Shown here one piece after another: positions 41,051 to 51,700 of a stretch of DNA of 64,000 nt. Source of the DNA: Sphingomonas sp. Leaf339. GTDB lineage: Bacteria; Pseudomonadota; Alphaproteobacteria; Sphingomonadales; Sphingomonadaceae. The notes beneath the pieces were generated by a model. It searched no databases. It had not been told where the DNA came from and was given only the letters and a program-made list of their open reading frames with translations. Both the position numbers and the translations under genes were made by a program. The stretch covers positions 248,001 through 312,000 of the forward strand of contig NZ_LMRS01000012.1 in the NCBI RefSeq assembly GCF_001426195.1, written 5' to 3'. Numbering within the stretch: the first letter of the stretch is position 1; each line of letters starts with the position of its first letter.

Positions 41051-42328
41051 ATGCACGATATACGCCTGATCCGCGACGACCCTGCCTCGTTCGATGCGGC
41101 CTTGGCCCGGCGCGGATTGCCGGCGCAGGGCGAGGCGCTGGTGGGGCTGGATGAGCGACGCCGCCAGACGATCGCCGCTTCCCAGGAGGCGCAGACGCGC
41201 CGCAACGACCTGTCGAAGCAGATCGGCCAGGCGAAAGCCCAGAAGGATGAAGCGCGCGCTCAGGCGCTGATGACCGAAGTCGCCGAGCTCAAGGCGCGTC
41301 TGCCTGAACTGGAGCAGGAAGAGCGGTCGATCGGTGCCGAACTGGATGCCACACTGGCCGCCATCCCCAACCGCCCTGCCGCGAATGTTCCGGAAGGAAG
41401 CGACGAAGACGGCAACCAACTGGTGCGTGAGAACGGCGAGAAGCCGACGTTCGCCTTCGCCGATGTTCGCGAGCATGATGTGATCGGTCCAAGTCTTGGC
41501 ATGGATTTTGAGACGGGCATCGCCATCGCCGGCGCACGCTTCACGCTGCTGCGTGGCCCCGTCGCCCGGCTGAACCGCGCGCTCGGCCAGTTCATGCTCG
41601 ACCGCCTCGTGAACGAGCATGGCTATGAGGAGGTCGCCCCGCCGGTGCTGGTCCGGGAGGAGGCTCTGTTCGGTACGGGCCAGTTGCCCAAGTTCGCCGA
41701 CGATCTCTTTCGCACCACCGATGACCGCTGGCTGATCCCCACTGCCGAAGTGTCGCTGACCAACATCGTCCGCGAGAAGGTGCTGCCCGAGGGTGAACTG
41801 CCCCTACGCTTCGCCGCGCTGACCCCCTGCTTCCGCTCCGAGGCGGGTGCTGCCGGCCGCGATACGCGGGGCCTGATCCGCCAGCATCAGTTCGACAAGG
41901 TCGAGATGGTATCGATCGTCACACCGGATGCGTCGGACGACGAGCATGAGCGGATGACGCGGGCGGCCGAGGGCGCGCTAGAGGCGCTGGGCCTGCACTA
42001 TCGTCGGATGCTGCTCTGTACCGGCGACATGGGATTCTCGGCCGCGCGGACCTATGATCTGGAGGTCTGGCTGCCGGGTCAGAACCGCTATCGCGAGATA
42101 TCGAGCTGCTCGACCTGCACCGATTTCCAGGCGCGGCGGATGAACGCGCGGTATCGGCCGGAGGGTGGCAAGCCGCAGTTCGTGCATACGTTGAACGGCT
42201 CCGGTCTTGCCGTGGGGCGGACGCTGGTGGCGGTAATCGAAAATTATCAGCAGGAGGACGGGTCGGTCGCGGTACCGGCGGTGCTTCAGCCCTATCTGGG
42301 CGGACTGACCATGCTGAGCCCACGCTGA
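41051..42328 (+). CDS. serS: Seryl-tRNA synthetase
   Basis: A 425-residue class II synthetase. It starts [20 protein letters not shown] with the long N-terminal coiled-coil arm (residues about 30-105), and the catalytic domain carries motif 2 ([19 protein letters not shown]) and motif 3 ([19 protein letters not shown]). It charges tRNA-Ser and tRNA-Sec. The TGA overlaps the surE ATG by one base, so serS, surE and the next gene form one operon. Confidence 0.97.
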   Translation: MHDIRLIRDDPASFDAALARRGLPAQGEALVGLDERRRQTIAASQEAQTRRNDLSKQIGQAKAQKDEARAQALMTEVAELKARLPELEQEERSIGAELDATLAAIPNRPAANVPEGSDEDGNQLVRENGEKPTFAFADVREHDVIGPSLGMDFETGIAIAGARFTLLRGPVARLNRALGQFMLDRLVNEHGYEEVAPPVLVREEALFGTGQLPKFADDLFRTTDDRWLIPTAEVSLTNIVREKVLPEGELPLRFAALTPCFRSEAGAAGRDTRGLIRQHQFDKVEMVSIVTPDASDDEHERMTRAAEGALEALGLHYRRMLLCTGDMGFSAARTYDLEVWLPGQNRYREISSCSTCTDFQARRMNARYRPEGGKPQFVHTLNGSGLAVGRTLVAVIENYQQEDGSVAVPAVLQPYLGGLTMLSPR

Positions 42329-43092
42329 TGCGTATCCTCGTCACCAACGACGATGGTTATCATGCGCCGGGACTGAAGATCGCCGAGACGATCGCGGCGG
42401 CGTTTTCCGACGACGTCTGGGTCGTGGCGCCGGCGGAGGAACAGTCGGGCGCCGGCCATTCGCTGACGCTGACGAAACCGCTGCGTATCCGCCGATTTGG
42501 CGAGAAGCGGTTCGCGGTGTCGGGCACGCCGACCGATGCGGTGATGATGGCGGTCGCCAAGATCATGAAGGACAGTCCGCCCGATCTGATCCTGTCGGGC
42601 GTCAACCGCGGCGCCAATCTGGCCGAGGACGTAACGTATTCGGGCACCGTCTCCGCGGCGATGGAGGGTGCGCTGGCCGGCATCCGGTCGATCGCGCTGA
42701 GCCAGGTCTATAGCCGAGAGGGCATGGGCGATGCGGTGCCGTTCTCTGTCGCGGAGGCATGGGGAGAGCGTGTAGTACGCCCCCTGATTGAGGCACCGCT
42801 GGCGCCCCGATCGCTCGTCAACGTGAACTTTCCCGCCGTGCCCGCCGATGCGGTGAAGGGCATCCGCGTCGTGCCGCAGGGCCTGCGTGACTATGGCCGA
42901 TTGAAGATCGTGACCAACACCGATCCCCGCGGATACGAGTATCACTGGTTCGCATTGGGCCAGACGAAAGACGCGACGATCGGCGACACTGACCTGGAGG
43001 CGGTGACCGAGGGATTTATCTCCGTCACGCCGCTGCACCTGGATATGACGCACGGGCCTTCGCTGGCGATGCTCGACGCCGCCTATGGCTAG
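42328..43092 (+). CDS. surE: 5'-nucleotidase SurE
   Basis: A 254-residue phosphatase acting on nucleoside monophosphates and related substrates. The metal site is visible: [15 protein letters not shown] (Asp8, Asp9), EEQSGAGHSLTL (Ser) and SGVNRGANLAEDV (Asn). In many bacteria surE is followed by pcm; here it runs directly, with an eight-base overlap, into an NlpD-like gene, with pcm absent. Confidence 0.96.
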   Translation: MRILVTNDDGYHAPGLKIAETIAAAFSDDVWVVAPAEEQSGAGHSLTLTKPLRIRRFGEKRFAVSGTPTDAVMMAVAKIMKDSPPDLILSGVNRGANLAEDVTYSGTVSAAMEGALAGIRSIALSQVYSREGMGDAVPFSVAEAWGERVVRPLIEAPLAPRSLVNVNFPAVPADAVKGIRVVPQGLRDYGRLKIVTNTDPRGYEYHWFALGQTKDATIGDTDLEAVTEGFISVTPLHLDMTHGPSLAMLDAAYG

Positions 43093-44167
43093 GCGCTGGG
43101 CGGTCAGTGCGGCGATGCTGGCGCTGGTCGGCTGCATTCCCTCGGTCGAGCCGCCACGCGGCCCCGAGCGCGTGCCGCCGCCGCGTTATGAAGAGCCGCC
43201 TGCCGCTCCGATGGTGGATGATCGCCCTGCGCGGTCGATCGACGTCCCCGCCCCGCGCCCTGCCCGGCCTGCCTGGGAAGCGAAGCCCGTATCCGCGGAT
43301 GCGCGGGAGGTGGCGGAGTCGATCTATATTGTCCGGCGTGGCGACGGGCTGGGCGCGATCGCGGAACGAACCGGCGCCAGTGTCGAGGCGATCGCGCGGG
43401 CCAATGGGCTGTCGGCGCCCTATCCGGTGCAGGCGGGACGGCGGCTGAGGATACCGCCCGGCCGCTATCATCTGGTCCGTCCGGGCGAGAGCGGCATCGC
43501 CATCGCGCGGGCGTACGGCGTCGAGTGGTCGCGGATCGTGGCCGCCAATGAGCTGACCGAGCCCTATTCGCTCCGCGCGGGCCAGCGGGTGTTGATACCG
43601 GGGCCGGCGGAAAGTGCGCCTAGTCGGGCGGCGGAACGGGCGGCGGCGTTCCGGCTGGACGTGGACGACATCCTGACCGGTGGCGAGCCGGCGCTGGCGG
43701 CCAACCAGGCGCCGGTGCGGCCGGTGCGGCGACCGACCAGGCCCTTGCCGTCCGACGCAGTGGTCGCGCCGCCGGTTAGGTTGGCGGGGGGCGGCTTCGT
43801 ATGGCCGGTCGAGGGGCGCGTGGTGAAGCGGTTCGGGCCCGGAGCGTCGGGCGAACGCAACGACGGGATCAAGGTCGCGGTGCCGGTGGGCACGCCGGTG
43901 CTGTCGGTGGCGGACGGAGTAGTCGCCTATGCCGGCGACGGGATCGCGGCGCTGGGCGGGTTGGTGATCGTGAAGCATGGCGGTGGCTGGACCAGCGTGT
44001 ACGGGCATGCATCGCGGCTGCTGGTCAGTCGTGGGCAGAGCGTGAAGCGGGGGCAATCGATCGCGCTGTCGGGGGACACTGGCTTTGCAGAGCAGCCGGA
44101 GGTGCACTTCGAGCTGCGGCGGGGGCGGACGCCGGTCGATCCGCTGACCTTGCTGCCGAGGCGGTAA
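43085..44167 (+). CDS. NlpD-like LysM/M23 peptidoglycan-binding lipoprotein
   Basis: A 360-residue protein with lipobox LVGC (Cys18), two LysM domains (about residues 78-122 and 130-175; YIVRRGDGLGAIAERTGAS and YHLVRPGESGIAIARAYGVE), a Pro/Arg-rich linker and a C-terminal LytM/M23 domain (VPVGTPVLSVADGVVAYAG). The first zinc ligands seem replaced (NDGIK where active enzymes have HxGxD), as in NlpD/EnvC activators, so it probably activates an amidase at division rather than cutting peptidoglycan itself. Confidence 0.88.
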   Translation: MARRWAVSAAMLALVGCIPSVEPPRGPERVPPPRYEEPPAAPMVDDRPARSIDVPAPRPARPAWEAKPVSADAREVAESIYIVRRGDGLGAIAERTGASVEAIARANGLSAPYPVQAGRRLRIPPGRYHLVRPGESGIAIARAYGVEWSRIVAANELTEPYSLRAGQRVLIPGPAESAPSRAAERAAAFRLDVDDILTGGEPALAANQAPVRPVRRPTRPLPSDAVVAPPVRLAGGGFVWPVEGRVVKRFGPGASGERNDGIKVAVPVGTPVLSVADGVVAYAGDGIAALGGLVIVKHGGGWTSVYGHASRLLVSRGQSVKRGQSIALSGDTGFAEQPEVHFELRRGRTPVDPLTLLPRR

Positions 44168-44306
44168 GTTCGCCGACTTCGTGCATATCGAGGGTGGTCG
44201 ATCGTGGAGGGTCGGCGGTCGATGCGGGGGGCCTGTGAAGGCTTGTACAGGATGATCGCGCTGTAGGACAGGTGACGAACGGCGCCGCGGTTGCTAACCG
44301 GCGGCC

Positions 44307-45530
44307 ATGTCGTATCAGTCAGAACTGTTCACCGTCCTCGGCAACCGTGGTTATGTCCACCAGATGACCGACGCCACCGCGCTGGATGCGCTGGCGGCGA
44401 AGGCGGTGGTGCCGGGGTATATCGGGTTCGATCCGACCGCACCGTCGCTGCATGTCGGCAGCCTGGTGCAGATCATGCTGCTGCGCCGGTTGCAGCAGAC
44501 CGGGCACAAGCCGATCGTGCTGATGGGCGGCGGCACCGGCAAGATCGGTGATCCCAGCTTCAAGGACGAGGCGCGCAAGCTGTTGGGCGAGGACGGGATC
44601 GCGACCAACGTGGCGGCGATCAAACGCATCTTCGAACGCTTCCTGACCTTTGGCGACGGCCCGACCGATGCGGTGATGCTGGACAATGCCGAATGGCTCG
44701 ACGCGCTGGAGTACATCCCGTTCCTCCGCGAGGTCGGCCAGCATTTTTCGGTCAACCGGATGCTGTCGTTCGATTCGGTGAAGCTGCGGCTGGACCGGGA
44801 GCAGTCGCTCAGCTTCCTCGAATTCAACTACATGATCTTGCAGGCATACGACTTTCTGGAATTGTCGCGCCGGGCCGGGTGCCGGTTGCAGATGGGCGGG
44901 TCCGACCAGTGGGGGAACATCGTCAACGGCATCGAGCTGTCGCGGCGGATGGACGGCACCGAGGTGTATGGCATCACGACGCCGCTGATCACGACGGCGG
45001 ACGGCGGCAAGATGGGCAAGACGATGTCGGGCGCGGTCTGGCTGCACGAGGACCAGTTGCCGCATTTCGATTACTGGCAGTTCTGGCGTAACACCGACGA
45101 TCGCGATGTCGGCCGGTTCCTGCGCCTGTTCACCGACCTGCCGCTGGATGAGATCCGCCGGCTGGAGGCGTTGCCGGGCGCGGAGATCAACGAGGCGAAG
45201 AAGATTCTCGCCACCGAGGCGACGGCGATGTGCCGGGGCCGCGCCGCCGCCGACGAAGCGGCGGAAACTGCGCGCCGGACGTTCGAGGAAGGCACAGGCG
45301 GCGAGGCGTTGCCGCGGTTCGCGGCTGCCGGGCCGGTGGGGATCGTCGATGCGCTGATCGGGCTGGGCTTTGCCGCGTCGCGGGGCGAGGCGCGGCGGCT
45401 GATCGCCGGCGGTGGCGCGCGGGTCGACGGCGAGAAGGTGACAGACGAGGGTGTGACGATCACGGTCGGTGCCGAACCAGTGCGGTTGTCCGCGGGGAAG
45501 AAGCATCATGGGTTGGTGGTTGCAGGGTGA
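44307..45530 (+). CDS. tyrS: Tyrosyl-tRNA synthetase
   Basis: A 407-residue class I synthetase. [20 protein letters not shown] carries the HIGH-type motif HVGS near residue 49, [15 protein letters not shown] is the tyrosine-binding segment, and KMGKTMSG replaces the KMSKS loop near residue 235. A C-terminal S4-type RNA-binding domain covers the last 70 residues ([20 protein letters not shown]). A 139-base gap separates it from the NlpD-like gene. Confidence 0.97.
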   Translation: MSYQSELFTVLGNRGYVHQMTDATALDALAAKAVVPGYIGFDPTAPSLHVGSLVQIMLLRRLQQTGHKPIVLMGGGTGKIGDPSFKDEARKLLGEDGIATNVAAIKRIFERFLTFGDGPTDAVMLDNAEWLDALEYIPFLREVGQHFSVNRMLSFDSVKLRLDREQSLSFLEFNYMILQAYDFLELSRRAGCRLQMGGSDQWGNIVNGIELSRRMDGTEVYGITTPLITTADGGKMGKTMSGAVWLHEDQLPHFDYWQFWRNTDDRDVGRFLRLFTDLPLDEIRRLEALPGAEINEAKKILATEATAMCRGRAAADEAAETARRTFEEGTGGEALPRFAAAGPVGIVDALIGLGFAASRGEARRLIAGGGARVDGEKVTDEGVTITVGAEPVRLSAGKKHHGLVVAG

Positions 45531-45870
45531 CAGTTGGGGTCCGGTTGGGTGCAGCGCTGTGATGACCAGCGCAAATCATGATGGAACCCGATGGATATTC
45601 GTCGCCGCGCTGGCACGCGCGGGGTGCCGGGGTTGCTGGGGTCCGGTCTAGTTGAGGGTTGCCCAGTCAGCCGGGACGCTGGATCGCCCGTCCTGCCGGA
45701 TCGCGACCCTGCCCCTTGGCCGTCGGCCCTTTCCGCAAGTCTTCGCCGCGTCTTCACGTGAAGGTCCAGTCCAGAGCGAAACCCAACCTCTAACGCTTTG
45801 TTAAGCTCTCGGCGGTAGCCAGACGATTGGCGTGATGCGGAAATCTGGACCGCTGGGCCGAGGGGACGTG
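45531..45870. other. Non-coding gap between tyrS and the PilZ gene
   Basis: About 340 bases without a convincing gene. It contains an 11-base direct repeat, TGGGGTCCGGT, at 45535-45545 and 45637-45647, of unknown meaning. No clear terminator, RNA or promoter was found. Confidence 0.5.
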
Positions 45871-46209
45871 ATGGCATTCGGACATCTGGCGGCGGCGGAT
45901 GAGCGGCGCGAACCGCGGCAGACCGTGCTGCACCGTACGCGGGCGCGGCAGGCGAGTGGTGAGGAACAGCCGGTGACGCTGGTCGATGTATCGCCGCGCG
46001 GCTTCATGGCGCGCAGCGATGGTCAGCATGCGCCGGGCGACTGGCTATCGGTGCAGTTTCCGTTGATCGGCGTGCTGGAGGCGGAGGTGCGCTGGTCGCT
46101 GGGTGGCCGGATCGGCTGCCAGCTGACACGGACGATCGAACTGGCGGATTATCAGTTGATGCTGGAGCTGATGCTGCGCAGCATGAAGGCGGCATCAGCC
46201 CGGGCGTGA
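45871..46209 (+). CDS. PilZ-domain protein
   Basis: A 112-residue protein with a PilZ core: DERREPRQTVLHRTRARQ near the start gives the Arg cluster, LVDVSPRGFMARS the DxSxxG strand, and VRWSLGGRIGCQL the closing strands. The pattern is closer to the cyclic di-GMP-binding consensus than the PilZ at 39423. ATG 45871 follows GAGGGG; an upstream ATG at 45832 lacks a ribosome site. It converges on recG, with two bases between the stops. Confidence 0.8.
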   Translation: MAFGHLAAADERREPRQTVLHRTRARQASGEEQPVTLVDVSPRGFMARSDGQHAPGDWLSVQFPLIGVLEAEVRWSLGGRIGCQLTRTIELADYQLMLELMLRSMKAASARA

Positions 46210-46211
46210 AT

Positions 46212-48260
46212 TCAGCCTGAGCGTAGCAGGGCGACGCCGGCGTCGCGTTCGAACAGATAGAGCGCGGTTCTGGCCGCGCGGCCGCGTTCCCCGGCCAGCC
46301 CGCCGTCGCGGTCGATCAGCAACCGGGCATCGTCATGCGCGCATTGCAGCAGGTCGGGCAGCATCTCCGGGGTGGCAAGGCGGAAGCCGGCCTCGCCAGA
46401 CTGGCGCGTGCCCAACATTTCGCCACCGCCGCGCAGGCGCAGATCCTCCTCGGCAATGCGGAATCCATCGTTCGATTCGCGCATCAGGGCGAGGCGCGCG
46501 CGGGAGGTTTCGCTGAGCGCGGCACCGCGCATCAACAGGCAGATCGAGCGGCCCCCGCCCCGGCCGACGCGACCGCGCAACTGATGGAGCTGGGCGAGGC
46601 CGAAGCGGTCGGCATGTTCGATCACGATCAGCGTGGCGTTGGGGACATCGACACCGACTTCGATCACCGTCGTCGCCACCAGCACGCCCGTGCGGGCACC
46701 GGCGAATGCCTCCATCACCGCGTCCTTTTCGGTGGGCTTCATGCGGCCGTGGACGAGGCCGACCTTGTCGCCGAAACGACCGCGCAATGCCTCTGCGCGG
46801 GCCTCGGCGGCGGCGAGATCGGATTTCTCGCTCTCCTCGACCAGCGGGCAGACCCAATATGCCTGACCGCCATCGGCGAGGTGGCGGCCGAGCGCGTTAA
46901 CGACCTCGTCCAGCCGGTCCTCGGACAAGACGCGGGTCTCGATCGGCTGGCGGCCGGGCGGCATCTCATCGAGGCGGCTGACGTCCATCTCGCCATATTG
47001 TGCCAGCGTCAGGGTGCGCGGGATCGGCGTGGCAGTCATCGCCAGCAGGTGCGGGCTGCGGCCCTTTTCCTGCAATAACATCCGCTGGGCGACGCCGAAG
47101 CGATGCTGTTCGTCCACGACGACCAGCGCGAGATCGCGGTAGCGGACCGCCTCCTGAAAGATCGCGTGCGTGCCGACGAGGATGTCGATCGATCCGTCGG
47201 CCAACCCCATCAACGTCGCCTCGCGCACGCGGCCCTTGTCGCGGCCGGTAAGGACGCCGATCGTGAGTGGCAGGCCGGCGAGCGTCTTGCGCAACGTCTC
47301 GTAATGCTGACGCGCGAGGATTTCGGTGGGGGCGAGCATCGCGCCCTGCGCGCCGGCCTCCACCGCGATCAGCAGCGCCATCGCGGCGACCAGTGTTTTG
47401 CCGGAACCGACATCGCCCTGGAGCAGGCGGAGCATCGGTGCCTCCTGCGCCAGATCGCCCTCGATCTCCGCCACCGTGCGCGATTGTGCGCCGGTCAGGC
47501 TATACGGCAGGCGCAATGCATCGCGGAGGCGGCTATCGCCCGCCAGCGCCCTGCCCTTGCGCTTGCGGGTGTCGGCGCGGACCAACGTCATGGCGAGCTG
47601 GTTGGCGAAGACCTCATCATACCCCAGCCGTTCGCGGGCCTTGGTGTCGGCAGGATCGGCGTGGATGCGGGTGAGCGCGTCGCGCCAGTCGGGCCATTGC
47701 CGCTGCGCTTTCAGGCTGGGTTCGATCCATTCGGGCAGTTCGGGCGTGCGGGCGATCGCCTGATCGACGAAGCCGGCGATGCGACGCGAGGTCACGCCCT
47801 CGGACAAAGGATAGATCGGCTCGCGTTCGCGCATCGGCTCGGCGGGATCGGCCAGTTCGGGATGCACGATCTGGAGGGTGTCGCCATATTGGTCGAGGCG
47901 GCCGGAGACAAGTTTGGTCTCACCGATCGGCAGCAGCTTCTTCGCCCAGCCGGGGTGGCCGCCGAAATAGACGAGGCTGACGTGGTTACCCTGCGCGTCG
48001 ACGGCCTGCACGCGGGTGGGGCCGCGACCGTTCGATTCGCGGTAGCTTTGGGGGGTGAGCGAGATCGCGATGATCCGGCCGGCATCGGACGCCATCAGCT
48101 CGGTACGCGGCACCCGGTCGACCCAGCCGGTCGGCAGATGGAACGCGATATCGAGGACGCGCGCCAGCCCGAGCCGGTCGAGCGGCTTGGCGAGCGCGGG
48201 GCCGACACCCTTCAGGGCGGTGACTTCGGCGAACAGCGGATTGAGGATGTCGGGGCGCAT
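46212..48260 (-). CDS. recG: ATP-dependent DNA helicase RecG
   Basis: A 682-residue SF2 helicase that remodels stalled forks and branched DNA. It starts MRPDILNPLFAEVTALKGVG with the wedge domain; helicase motifs are LLQGDVGSGKT (Walker A, near residue 283), VVVDEQHRFGV (DEQH, near 380), TATPIPRTL and the LHQLRGRVGRG motif VI. The frame continues upstream to 48635 but overlaps the divergent sdhE gene, so ATG 48260 is used. The C-terminal TRG motif region is complete. Confidence 0.97.
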   Translation of the reverse strand: MRPDILNPLFAEVTALKGVGPALAKPLDRLGLARVLDIAFHLPTGWVDRVPRTELMASDAGRIIAISLTPQSYRESNGRGPTRVQAVDAQGNHVSLVYFGGHPGWAKKLLPIGETKLVSGRLDQYGDTLQIVHPELADPAEPMREREPIYPLSEGVTSRRIAGFVDQAIARTPELPEWIEPSLKAQRQWPDWRDALTRIHADPADTKARERLGYDEVFANQLAMTLVRADTRKRKGRALAGDSRLRDALRLPYSLTGAQSRTVAEIEGDLAQEAPMLRLLQGDVGSGKTLVAAMALLIAVEAGAQGAMLAPTEILARQHYETLRKTLAGLPLTIGVLTGRDKGRVREATLMGLADGSIDILVGTHAIFQEAVRYRDLALVVVDEQHRFGVAQRMLLQEKGRSPHLLAMTATPIPRTLTLAQYGEMDVSRLDEMPPGRQPIETRVLSEDRLDEVVNALGRHLADGGQAYWVCPLVEESEKSDLAAAEARAEALRGRFGDKVGLVHGRMKPTEKDAVMEAFAGARTGVLVATTVIEVGVDVPNATLIVIEHADRFGLAQLHQLRGRVGRGGGRSICLLMRGAALSETSRARLALMRESNDGFRIAEEDLRLRGGGEMLGTRQSGEAGFRLATPEMLPDLLQCAHDDARLLIDRDGGLAGERGRAARTALYLFERDAGVALLRSG

Positions 48261-48335
48261 GACTACATGGCCGCCATACACCAGCCGACGGCCGCTGCCA
48301 GCGTCCGGCGGCCTATTGCCGTTGGGAACGCCGCC

Positions 48336-48602
48336 ATGGATCACGAAATACGCCTGAAGCGCACGCATTTCCGGGCATGGCATCGCGGCACGCGCGAGGC
48401 GGACCTGATGATCGGCGGCTTTTTCGACGCGCATCACGCGTCGTGGTCGGCGGCTGACCTCGACTGGTTCGAGAGCCTGATCGAGGAGCAGGACGTCGAT
48501 ATCATGGGGTGGGCGATCGGATCGATCCCGTGTCCGCCGGAGTGGGACACGGCGATGATGCAGACGATGCGGTCGCTGGATTTCGTGCCGTTGCCGAAAT
48601 AG
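48336..48602 (+). CDS. sdhE: FAD assembly factor SdhE
   Basis: An 88-residue helical protein of the DUF339/SdhE family, which inserts FAD covalently into succinate dehydrogenase. The key RGTREADLMIGGFFD segment carries the RGxxE motif with Arg17-Gly18 and Glu21. It is divergent from recG (75 bases apart) and precedes mfd, an arrangement common in alphaproteobacteria. Confidence 0.92.
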   Translation: MDHEIRLKRTHFRAWHRGTREADLMIGGFFDAHHASWSAADLDWFESLIEEQDVDIMGWAIGSIPCPPEWDTAMMQTMRSLDFVPLPK

Positions 48603-48719
48603 CGCCGTCCTCGAGCAGGCGGATCTGCCCGACATACTCGATCGTCACCACACGCACCTCCCCGGCGGAGGCAAAAGAAGTTCTGCGGAGGAAATCCGTC
48701 AGGGCGAGGAAATAGTTTG

Positions 48720-51700
48720 ATGCCCGATCTGAAGACGATCCTTTCCGCCAAGACGCCATTGACGTTGGCGGGTGTGCCGACCGGGTTCCAGCCGTCGCTG
48801 CTCGCCGATCTGGCGCGGGCGGCGGGGCGTGTGGTGTTCATCACCGCCGACGACGCGGCGATGCGGGCGATCGCCTCGACCGCGCCGTTCTTTGCGCCGG
48901 AGCTGGAGGTGGTGACGTTTCCGGCGTGGGATTGCCTGCCCTATGATCGTGCCTCGCCGACGCTGCGGGTGATGGCGGAGCGGGTGGCGGCGTTGTACCG
49001 GTTGCAGGGCAAGGCGCCAAAAAGCGGGGGGGTGCCGCAACTGGTGCTGACCACGGCCAATGCCGCGACGCAGCGGGTGCTGACGCCGTTCCGCATCCGG
49101 CAACTGGTCGCCTCGCTGGCACCAGGCGAGCGGATCGGGCGCGACGATCTGGCGACGCTGTTGCAGGCCAATGGCTATGTGCGGACCGAGACGGTGCACG
49201 ACCACGGCGAATACTCGGTTCGCGGCGGCATCGTCGACCTGTTCCCCAGCGGTGAGGAGCAGGCGCTGCGGCTGGATTTCTTCGGTGACGAGATCGAGAG
49301 CGTGCGGACGTTCGATCCCGCTGACCAGCGAACGACGGGGCGGGTCGATGGCTTCACGCTGTTGCCGGCGTCTGAGGCGTTGCTGGATGCCGATTCGATC
49401 AAGCGGTTCCGGACGCGGTATCGCGAGACGTTCGGCGCGACGGCGACGGGCGATCCGCTGTATCAGGCGGTGTCCGATGGTCGGCGCCAGGCGGGCATGG
49501 AGCATTGGCTGGCGCTGTTCGAGGACAAGCTGGCGACGCTGTTCGATCATCTGGGCGATGCGGTGGTGGTGCGCGATGGTGCGGTGGCGGCGGCGGCAGA
49601 AAGCCGGATCGAGGCGATCGCCGATTATTACGACAACCGGAAACGGGCCGAGGCGGCGCAACCAGGCAGCTATCGCCCGTTGCCGGCCAAGGCGCTGTAT
49701 CTGGATGCGGAAGCTTGGGCGACCGGGCTGGCCGAGGCGACCGCGCATGTGACGACGGCATTTCACGAGCCGGAGTCGACGCGGGTGCTCGATTTTGGCG
49801 TCGACGGTCCCCGCGATTTCGGGGCGGAGCGCGCGGCGCAGGCGAACGTGTACGAAGCGGTCGTTGCGCATGTCGAGAAGCTGCGGCGCGAGGGGCGGAA
49901 GCCGGTGCTCGCCAGCTATTCGGTCGGCGCGCGCGACCGGCTGGGCAGCCTGTTGAAAGACTATGGGCTGAAGGGCGGCAAGAACGCCGAGACCTGGCAG
50001 GAGGCGCTGGGCGTCGCCGACACGAGCAAGAGCTTTGGCGTCGCGCTGGTCATGCTGCCGCTGGATCATGGCTTTGCGGCGCCGGGCGTGGCGGTGCTGA
50101 CCGAACAGGACATGCTGGGCGACCGGCTGATCCGGCGGAACAAGCGCAAAAAGTCGGCGGATGCGTTCCTTGCCGAACTGGCGACGCTATCCCCCGGCGA
50201 TCTGGTGGTGCATTCGGATCATGGCATCGGGCGGTATGAGGGGCTGACGTCGATCCCGGTCGGCAAGAGCCCGCATGATTGCGTCGCCCTGTCCTATGCC
50301 GGTGGCGACAAGCTGTATGTGCCGGTCGAAAATCTGGAGGTGCTGACCCGCTACGGATCCGGCGAGGATGGCGCCGCGCTAGACCGGCTGGGCGGCGAGG
50401 CGTGGCAACGGCGCAAGTCGAAGATGAAGGAGCGCATCCGCGAGATTGCGGGTGAACTGATCGCGGTGGCGGCCGAGCGCGCGCTGCGGCCGGGCGAGGT
50501 CGCGGAGCCGGATGCGAGTGGCTATCCGAGCTTCGTCGATCGTTTTCCCTATGATCCGACGGACGATCAGGACCGGGCGATCGACGATGTGCTGGGCGAT
50601 CTGGCGGCGGGCAAGCCGATGGACCGACTGATCGTGGGCGATGTCGGTTTCGGCAAGACCGAGGTGGCGCTGCGTGCGGCGTTCGTCGCGGCGATGGGCG
50701 GGATGCAGGTGGCGATCGTGTGCCCGACGACGCTGCTCGCCCGCCAGCATTTCAACAATTTCTCGGCGCGGTTCGAGGGGTTTCCGATCAAGATCGGGCG
50801 GATGAGCCGGCTGGTCGGCACGGCGGAGACGAAGGCGACGAAGGAAGGCACTGCTTCGGGCGATCTGGATGTGGTGATCGGCACGCATGCGTTGCTGGCG
50901 AAGAATGTCAGCTTCAAGCGGCTGGGCCTGGTGATCGTCGATGAGGAACAGCGGTTCGGCGTGACGCACAAGGAGCGGCTTAAGGCGCTGAAGGCGGACG
51001 TGCATATGCTGACGCTGACTGCGACGCCGATTCCGCGCACGTTGCAGATGGCGATGTCGGGCCTGCGCGAGTTGTCGGTGATCCAGACGCCGCCGGTCGA
51101 TCGGCTGGCGGTGCGGACGTATATCATGCCGTGGGACCCGGTGGTGCTGCGCGAGGCGTTGCTGCGCGAACATTATCGTGGCGGCCAGAGCTTCATGGTC
51201 ACGCCCCGGGTCGCCGACCTGCCGGATATCGAGGAGTTCCTGCGCAATGAGGTGCCGGAAATCCGTTACGTCATCGCACATGGCCAGATGAGCGCATCGG
51301 AAGTCGAGGAGCGCATGTCGGCGTTCTACGAAAAGCGGTTCGAGGTGCTGGTGTCGACCACGATCATCGAGAGCGGGCTGGATATTCCATCCGCCAACAC
51401 GATGATCGTCAACCGGGCCGACCGCTTCGGCCTGGCGCAGCTGTACCAGTTGCGCGGGCGGGTCGGCCGGTCGAAGACGCGCGCCTATGCGTATATGGTG
51501 ACACCGCCGGAGCGGCAGATGACCGAGACGGCGGACAAGCGGCTAAAGGTGCTGTCCGATCTGGATACGCTGGGCGCGGGGTTCCAGCTCGCCAGCCACG
51601 ATCTGGATATTCGCGGTGCGGGCAATTTGCTGGGTGACGAGCAGTCGGGGCATATCAAGGAGGTCGGGTACGAACTCTACCAGTCGATGCTGGAAGAGGC

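Noticed and set aside
45535..45647. TGGGGTCCGGT direct repeat as a mobile-element footprint or attachment site
   Set aside because: Only 11 bases, 102 bases apart, with no integrase, transposase or inverted ends nearby.
48261..48635. N-terminal extension of RecG
   Set aside because: It overlaps sdhE on the other strand and precedes the standard RecG start.
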